DNA of 64,000 nt from JBOCEF01 sp050586345 (GTDB lineage Bacteria > Pseudomonadota > Alphaproteobacteria > Rhodobacterales > Rhodobacteraceae), in NCBI RefSeq assembly GCF_050586345.1, contig NZ_JBOCEF010000023.1, forward strand, positions 3,469-67,468. The letters run 5' to 3'. A program made the position numbers and the translations under genes. Each line of letters starts with the position of its first letter. Within the stretch, counting starts at the first letter, position 1. This document shows positions 59,676 through 64,000 of this stretch, one piece after another. The notes under the pieces were generated by a model. The model worked only from the letters and a program-made list of their open reading frames with translations. It was not told the DNA's origin and searched no databases.

Positions 59676-60746
59676 TTGACCCCCTCCTCCGTCTTCGCCG
59701 CCCCGCTGGTCCGCTGGTGCGCGCTGCTGCTCGCCGCCCTTCTCGCCGGGCAGGCGCTGGGGCTGATCGACGTGCCGGCGAGCCTGCTCCTGGGGCCGCT
59801 GGCCGTCGGCGCGGCCGCGGGGCTGCGCGGGGCGCGGCTGCGGGTGGGCGCGCTGCCGCACCAGCTTGCGCAGGGCGTCGCGGGGGTGATGATCGGGCAC
59901 TACATGACGGCCGAGATCGCCGGGGTGATCGGCGGGCTGTGGCCGGTGGTGCTGCTGTTCGCGGCGATGACGCTGGGCGCGGCCTTCGCGGTGGGGCGCG
60001 GGGTGGGGCGCTGGACCGGGCTGGGGGTCGAGACCTCGGTCTGGGGGTTCCTGCCGGGCATGGCGGGCGCGGTGATCGCGCTGGCGCATGAGCGGGGGCT
60101 GGACAGCCGGCTGGTGGCCTTCATGCAGATCACCCGCCTGGTGACGGTGATCCTGGTGATGATCGGCGTGGCCGGGGTGCTGGCCGCGGGGGCCGAGGCG
60201 GCGGCGAAGACCGGGGCGCAGGATCCGGGCGGCGTGCTTCTGGCGCTGGGGATCGCGGCGCTGGGGCCGGCGGCGGCGCGGCTGCTGCCGTTCCTGCCGG
60301 GGCCGGCCTCGCTGGCGCCGCTGGCGATCACGGCGGGGCTTCAGGCCGGGGGCGTGGCGGAGGCGGCGCCGCCGGGCTGGCTGCTGGCGGGCGCCTACCT
60401 GGTGCTCGGGCTGCAGGTCGGGCTGCGCTTCACGCCGGACCTGGTCCGCCACGCGCTGCGCGCGGCGCCGGCGGTGATCGGCGGGTCGCTGGCGCTGATC
60501 GGGCTGTGCGCGCTGTCGGGCGCGGCGCTGTCGGTGGCGGCGGGGACGGACCTGCTGACCGGGATGCTGTCGACGGTGCCGGGCAGCGTCGAGACGATCG
60601 CGCTGATCGCGATCCATTCGGGCGCGGATGTCAGCTTCGTGATGACCATGCAGATCGCGCGGATGTTCGCGGTGGTGCTGATCGGCCCCACCATGGCCCG
60701 GGCGCTGGCGCGCGAGAAGGGGCCGTCGCGCGCGCCCGCCGAATAG
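59676..60746 (+). CDS. AbrB-family membrane protein
   Basis: A 356-residue membrane protein with about ten helices in two similar halves. Family traits include GQALGLIDVPASLLLGPLAV, GVAGVMIGHYMTAEIAGVIG, GFLPGMAGAVIALAHERGLD and a second-half copy AGTDLLTGMLSTVPGSVETI with ALIAIHSGADVSFVMTMQI. AbrB proteins were linked to aldehyde/ammonia regulation but act as membrane proteins, perhaps transporters. I use TTG 59676 as start; no ATG fits before the first helix. It is the partner of the amidase gene. Confidence 0.82.
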   Translation: MTPSSVFAAPLVRWCALLLAALLAGQALGLIDVPASLLLGPLAVGAAAGLRGARLRVGALPHQLAQGVAGVMIGHYMTAEIAGVIGGLWPVVLLFAAMTLGAAFAVGRGVGRWTGLGVETSVWGFLPGMAGAVIALAHERGLDSRLVAFMQITRLVTVILVMIGVAGVLAAGAEAAAKTGAQDPGGVLLALGIAALGPAAARLLPFLPGPASLAPLAITAGLQAGGVAEAAPPGWLLAGAYLVLGLQVGLRFTPDLVRHALRAAPAVIGGSLALIGLCALSGAALSVAAGTDLLTGMLSTVPGSVETIALIAIHSGADVSFVMTMQIARMFAVVLIGPTMARALAREKGPSRAPAE

Positions 60747-60822
60747 GCCGCGCGGGTCCCGCCCGCGCGCCCCCGCCGGGGGTGAGCCCGGGGGGCGCCG
60801 GGGCGGCCGCCGGGCGGTCCCC

Positions 60823-61467
60823 TCAGAGCGGGCCCATGGTCGCCAGCCGGTGCACGGTGGTGAGGTGGTCGCGCATCGCCTTCTCGGCCGCGGCGGGATC
60901 GCGCGCGGCGATCGCCTCGACGATGCGGGCATGTTCGTCGCCGTCGCTTTCCGCCGGGTTCGACAACCCGGTGTCGAGCCGCAGCCGCGCGTCGAACTCG
61001 ATCCGCCGCAGCATGTCGTAGAACTCCCCGGCCAGGGTGTTCCCGCTCGCCCCCGCGATCATCCGGTGCAGGTCGGCCGCCCCGGCGCCGCGGCGGGCGA
61101 TGTCCTCGGCCGCCTTGCGCATCGCGGCGATCTGGGCCGGGGTCGCGCGCAGGGCGGCGAGGCGGGCCAGCGTCGGCTCGATCATGATCCGCAGCTCGAC
61201 CACTTCGACCGGGTTGGTGTTGCGCACCATCTGCGAGATCGCGCCGGCGCCCGCGGCGGCGGCCTTGCCGCGGCGGCGCGGGGCGGCGATCTCCTCGTTC
61301 TCGCGCATCCAGATCAGGGCGCGGCGCAGCTGGTGGCGGCTGACCGAGAGCTGCTCGGCCAGGCGGCGCTCGGCGGGCAGGCGGCCCTCGGCGGCCAGCC
61401 CGCGCACCGCCGCGATGATCGGCGCGATCTCGGGCGGCGGCCCCTCGGCCGCGTCTTGCGTGGTCAT
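60823..61467 (-). CDS. GntR-family regulator (FCD subfamily)
   Basis: A 214-residue regulator: HTH in residues 10-60 (GRLPAERRLAEQLSVSRHQL) and the all-helical FCD ligand domain (VVELRIMIEPTLARLAALRA; FYDMLRRIEFDARLRL; DEHARIVEAIAARDPAAAEK, then MRDHLTTVHRL) with Asp/His metal-type ligands. ATG 61467 has GGGGAGGGG upstream. It is convergent with the amidase operon and divergent from the NTF2-like gene, and both have CCAACCAAA-like motifs upstream. These may be its operators. Confidence 0.9.
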   Translation of the reverse strand: MTTQDAAEGPPPEIAPIIAAVRGLAAEGRLPAERRLAEQLSVSRHQLRRALIWMRENEEIAAPRRRGKAAAAGAGAISQMVRNTNPVEVVELRIMIEPTLARLAALRATPAQIAAMRKAAEDIARRGAGAADLHRMIAGASGNTLAGEFYDMLRRIEFDARLRLDTGLSNPAESDGDEHARIVEAIAARDPAAAEKAMRDHLTTVHRLATMGPL

Positions 61468-61788
61468 CGGTCGGTCCCCTCCCCAGGACGGCCGGGCGCG
61501 CGTCGCGCCGCGCCGGTTCCAGCATCGCGGTAGCATGGGGGGGGCGGGGCGGGCAACCGTCCATGGGGGCTTGGTTGAGCTTGCCGCGCGGCAGGGCGCG
61601 GCGCAGGATCGGCGCGAGACCCCCTGCGAACCGCCCCGGGCGCGTTGGATCGGCACGGAAAACGGCCGGGAGGCGGCGAAATTCTGGTTCATCATGGTCG
61701 GCATTGGTTGGTTTTGGTTTGGGCTTGGTCTAGGATGGCTGAGGAGGCCCGGCCTCCCCCTTCCCCCCCTCCCGAAAGGACCTGTCCC
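61468..61788. promoter_or_regulatory. 321-base divergent region with a TTGGTTGG motif
   Basis: Between the GntR gene and the NTF2-like gene. At 61704-61728 it holds a T/G-rich run (TTGGTTGGTTTTGGTTTGGG) that on the other strand reads like the CCCAACCAAA repeats at 58027. TTGGTTGAG also occurs at 61571. I see no open frame that looks coding. Confidence 0.45.
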
Positions 61789-62202
61789 ATGCCCTCTCCG
61801 ACCGCGCCGCAGGCGCTGCTCGACGCCTGTTACGACGCCTGCAACCGCCACGACGCCGCCGCGGCGGCGGCCCTTTACGCCGAGGACGGGCGGCACGAGG
61901 AGGCCGGGTCGGGCCATGGCCGCGCGGGCCGCGCGGCGCTGGAGGCGGGGATGGCGCAGTTCTTCGGGATGCTCGAGGACCTGCGGTTCGAGCGGGGCGA
62001 GCCGATCCTGTGCGGCGCCGAGGCGGTGCAGCCCTACGTGCTGCGCGGCCGTCTGGCGCGGGACCTGGGGCCGCTGAAGGGCCGCGGGCAGCAGATCGCG
62101 CTGCCCGGAACCCACCTGTTCCGCTTCGCCGGGGGGGCGATCGCGTCCACCCGCGATTACTGGAGCTTCGAGACCTTCCGCGCCCAGGCCGAGGCGGGCT
62201 GA
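61789..62202 (+). CDS. NTF2-like (SnoaL-type) protein
   Basis: 137 residues with the NTF2 pattern: LLDACYDACNRHDAAAAAAL, YAEDGRHEEAGSGHGRAGRA, MLEDLRFERGEPILCG and a closing TRDYWSFETFRAQAEAG. It is likely a small isomerase or hydrolase, or a polyketide-cyclase-like fold. AAAGGA lies eight bases before ATG 61789. It is divergent from the GntR gene. It is the second NTF2-like gene in the window but not close in sequence to the first. Confidence 0.75.
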   Translation: MPSPTAPQALLDACYDACNRHDAAAAAALYAEDGRHEEAGSGHGRAGRAALEAGMAQFFGMLEDLRFERGEPILCGAEAVQPYVLRGRLARDLGPLKGRGQQIALPGTHLFRFAGGAIASTRDYWSFETFRAQAEAG

Positions 62203-62271
62203 GGCGCCGCCCCGGCGCGCCCCCCGCCGGGGCGCGATCCGGCGGGGGGGGGGGCGCGGCCCCGGGGCCGG

Positions 62272-63183
62272 TCAGCGCCAGCGCAGCGCGGCGGTTCCGG
62301 GGGGCGCCGCGCAGCGGGCGCTCCGGCCGGGGCCGACCGCGATCACGGTGCGCGCGAGGGGCGCGCCGGCGGCGTCCAGCGCGTCGACCTCGTGCAGGCC
62401 CGGCGGGGGCAGGAACTGGTCGCGGTCGAACCGCACCCGCCCGGGGCCGAGCCGTTCGACCCCGGTCCGCCAGGGGCGGCCCAGCAGCGCGGCGGCCCCG
62501 GCCAGGTCCCCGTCGCGGACCGCCTCGCGGATCCGGCTGGAGGAGACCCGCGCCCCGTCCGCGCGCAGCTCGGGCGCGGCGACGGTCAGCACCCCGTGGC
62601 GGGCGCCGAGCCGGGCCAGCAGCGCGGCGTCCCCGGCCCGGCGGGCGCCGAAGCGGAAATCCTCGCCGAACACCAGCGCGCGGACGCCGAGGGCGCCGAC
62701 CAGGATCTCCTCGAAAAAGGTTTCGGGCGCGAGGGCGGCGAAGGCCCGGTCGAACCGGGGGGTGTAGAGCATCCCCAGCCCGGCCTCGGCGAAGACCAGG
62801 TCCCGCGCCGCGCCGCAGGTCAGCCGGAAGGGCGGCCCGCCGGGGGCGAAGAAGGCGCGGGGATGGGGCTCGGCGGTCATCGCGCCGAGGGGGATGCCGC
62901 AGGGGGCGAGGGGCGGGGCGAAGGGGGGGGCGAGGGGCGGGGCGCCGCGGGGGCCGCCAGGGGAGCCGCCGGGGGCGAAGGGGGGCGCGAAGGGGGCGCC
63001 GCGGGGGCCGGGCGCGTCGCCCCCGCAGCTTGACGCGGCCCCGCGCAGCAGCGACAGCAGCCGCCGGCGCCCCAGGTGCAGGCCGTCGAAATCGCCCAGC
63101 ATCAGCGCCCCGCCGCGCATCCCGGCGGGAACCGGGCCGACCCCGGACCAGCGGGGCAGGCGGGCGGGGCGGGGGCGGGCCAT
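62272..63183 (-). CDS. One-domain FAD synthetase-like nucleotidyltransferase
   Basis: 303 residues matching the FMN adenylyltransferase half of RibF: LMLGDFDGLHLGRRRLL near residue 28, ALVFGEDFRFGARRAGD near 180 and VSSSRIREAVRDGDLAGAAA near 215. The riboflavin-kinase half is missing and the gene ends 60 residues later. Between motifs one and two lies an inserted Pro/Gly/Ala repeat (FAPPFAPGGSPGGPRGAPPL) from G-rich tandem DNA (about 62900-63010). ATG 63183 is used; an ATG at 63255 would overlap the cysteine hydrolase gene by 38 bases. It could make FAD for the many flavoenzymes nearby. Confidence 0.75.
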   Translation of the reverse strand: MARPRPARLPRWSGVGPVPAGMRGGALMLGDFDGLHLGRRRLLSLLRGAASSCGGDAPGPRGAPFAPPFAPGGSPGGPRGAPPLAPPFAPPLAPCGIPLGAMTAEPHPRAFFAPGGPPFRLTCGAARDLVFAEAGLGMLYTPRFDRAFAALAPETFFEEILVGALGVRALVFGEDFRFGARRAGDAALLARLGARHGVLTVAAPELRADGARVSSSRIREAVRDGDLAGAAALLGRPWRTGVERLGPGRVRFDRDQFLPPPGLHEVDALDAAGAPLARTVIAVGPGRSARCAAPPGTAALRWR

Positions 63184-63217
63184 GGGCGCCGCGCCGGGGG
63201 CGGGCGGCGCGCCGGGC

Positions 63218-63892
63218 TCAGGCCGCGGCGCGGGTGCAGCGGTCGTGCCAGGCATGGATCTCGTCCACCGAACAGATGTCGGCGTATTTCTTCATCATGT
63301 CGTAGAGATTGGCGAAATGCGGGGATTCATGCAGGTCCGCCACGCATTCCTCGGCCACGATGGTGTGGAAGCCGAGGCTGAGGCTGTCGACCACGGTCGC
63401 GCGCACGCAGCCCGAGGTGGAGCCGCCGGTGACGATCACCGTGTCGATCTTGTGGTGGATGGCGAGCGAGGTGAGGTGCGTCTCGAAGAAGGCGCTCGGC
63501 ATCTTCTTGTTGAGCACGATGTCCGAGGGATGGACGGTCAGCCGCGGGTCGAGCGCGGCGCGGTCGGAGCCGAGCTTGATGTTCTGCAGGCTGTCGGGCG
63601 TGTCGGTGCGGGTGCCGAACATGCCGCAATCCTCGCCGCTTTCGCAGAAGCCGACATGGGTCCAGATCACCGGCAGGCCGCGGGCGCGCTGGCGGGCGGC
63701 GAGGGCGTTCACGTGCTCCATCTGCCGCGGGTGGTTGTCATAGGCGGTCACGTACCTGTCGGGCTGGGTGCAGGCGCATTGCAGGTCGACATTGATCAGC
63801 ATGGACCGGGTCCCGAAGCCGTAGGGCACGCGGCCGGGCGCGGCGCGCAGCTCCTCGAACATCTGGCGGGCGGTCTTGTCGGAGAGCTCCAT
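63218..63892 (-). CDS. Isochorismatase-family cysteine hydrolase (N-carbamoylsarcosine amidase-like)
   Basis: A 224-residue hydrolase with the full triad: Asp in MLINVDLQCACTQPD near residue 36, Lys in DIVLNKKMPSAFFETHL near 130 and Cys in VTGGSTSGCVRATVVDSLSL near 163. It cleaves a C-N bond in a small amide or carbamoyl compound. ATG 63892 has AGGAG at seven bases. With the amidase it suggests use of amide nitrogen. It sits 34 bases before the FAD synthetase-like gene on the same strand. Confidence 0.9.
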   Translation of the reverse strand: MELSDKTARQMFEELRAAPGRVPYGFGTRSMLINVDLQCACTQPDRYVTAYDNHPRQMEHVNALAARQRARGLPVIWTHVGFCESGEDCGMFGTRTDTPDSLQNIKLGSDRAALDPRLTVHPSDIVLNKKMPSAFFETHLTSLAIHHKIDTVIVTGGSTSGCVRATVVDSLSLGFHTIVAEECVADLHESPHFANLYDMMKKYADICSVDEIHAWHDRCTRAAA

Positions 63893-63932
63893 GGAAGGCT
63901 CCTGCTCGGGGGGGGGGGAGAGAGGGGGGGGG

Positions 63933-64000
<68 letters not shown>

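Noticed and set aside
62900..63010. G-rich repeat as a separate regulatory element
   Set aside because: It lies inside the FAD synthetase frame and keeps that frame, so it is more simply an expanded coding repeat.

Overview
The window is very GC-rich DNA with strong purine-rich Shine-Dalgarno sites, frequent ATGA/GTGA gene overlaps, two complete TRAP (DctPQM) transporters, a VPLPA-CTERM protein, FnrL-like boxes and an alphaproteobacterial type of Zur box. Together these point to a Rhodobacterales (Rhodobacteraceae-type) alphaproteobacterium. The genus cannot be fixed from the sequence alone. An iteron origin, a replication initiator, parS palindromes and parAB (about 20.9-25.8 kb) show that the window lies on an extrachromosomal replicon (plasmid or chromid) that carries metabolic cargo.

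Left end (1-3.5 kb): a TPR-like protein cut by the window edge, a compact UvrD-like helicase and an unrecognised protein with a long acidic, proline-rich tail form one operon, followed by a decayed IS66 transposase fragment. 3.5-16 kb: a P2-type cation ATPase and an MBL/beta-CASP RNase, each with an FNR-like box upstream; two LysR regulators; an NTF2-like protein; a PQQ-type sugar dehydrogenase, an SDR and a periplasmic MBL protein on one strand; and a coupled pair of unknown exported proteins. 16-20.7 kb: a TetR regulator, an alkyl-sulfatase gene and a GMC oxidoreductase gene. The last two are each broken by a one-base change in a poly-C tract.

20.7-25.8 kb is the replication and partition core: 13 iterons of 17 bp, a DnaA-like box, an AT-rich stretch, repA, three parS palindromes, a hairpin, parA, parB and a fourth parS. 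25.8-29.2 kb: an arginase/ornithine cyclodeaminase operon facing an AsnC-type regulator, then the VPLPA-CTERM protein. 29.2-36.9 kb: TRAP transporter 1, a small protein behind a Zur-like palindrome, a stand-alone MetE N-domain protein divergent from metR, a LysR, wrbA and a DUF1127-like small protein.

36.9-50.3 kb: an EamA exporter, a TetR regulator and TRAP transporter 2 stand back to back with a Baeyer-Villiger monooxygenase, two acyl-CoA ligases, an iron-dependent alcohol dehydrogenase and a CrtI-like oxidoreductase. This looks like import and oxidation of a ketone or alcohol followed by CoA activation. 50.3-57.5 kb: a LacI-regulated sugar or polyol operon (TIM-barrel isomerase lacking its normal start, an 87-residue unknown protein, a Gfo/Idh/MocA dehydrogenase and an RbsABC-like importer). 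57.5-63.9 kb: a small membrane protein, an amidase, an AbrB-type membrane protein, a GntR regulator, an NTF2-like protein, a one-domain FAD synthetase and a cysteine hydrolase. The window ends in a featureless G run that looks like an assembly or sequencing artefact.

No tRNA, rRNA, CRISPR array or intact transposase was recognised.
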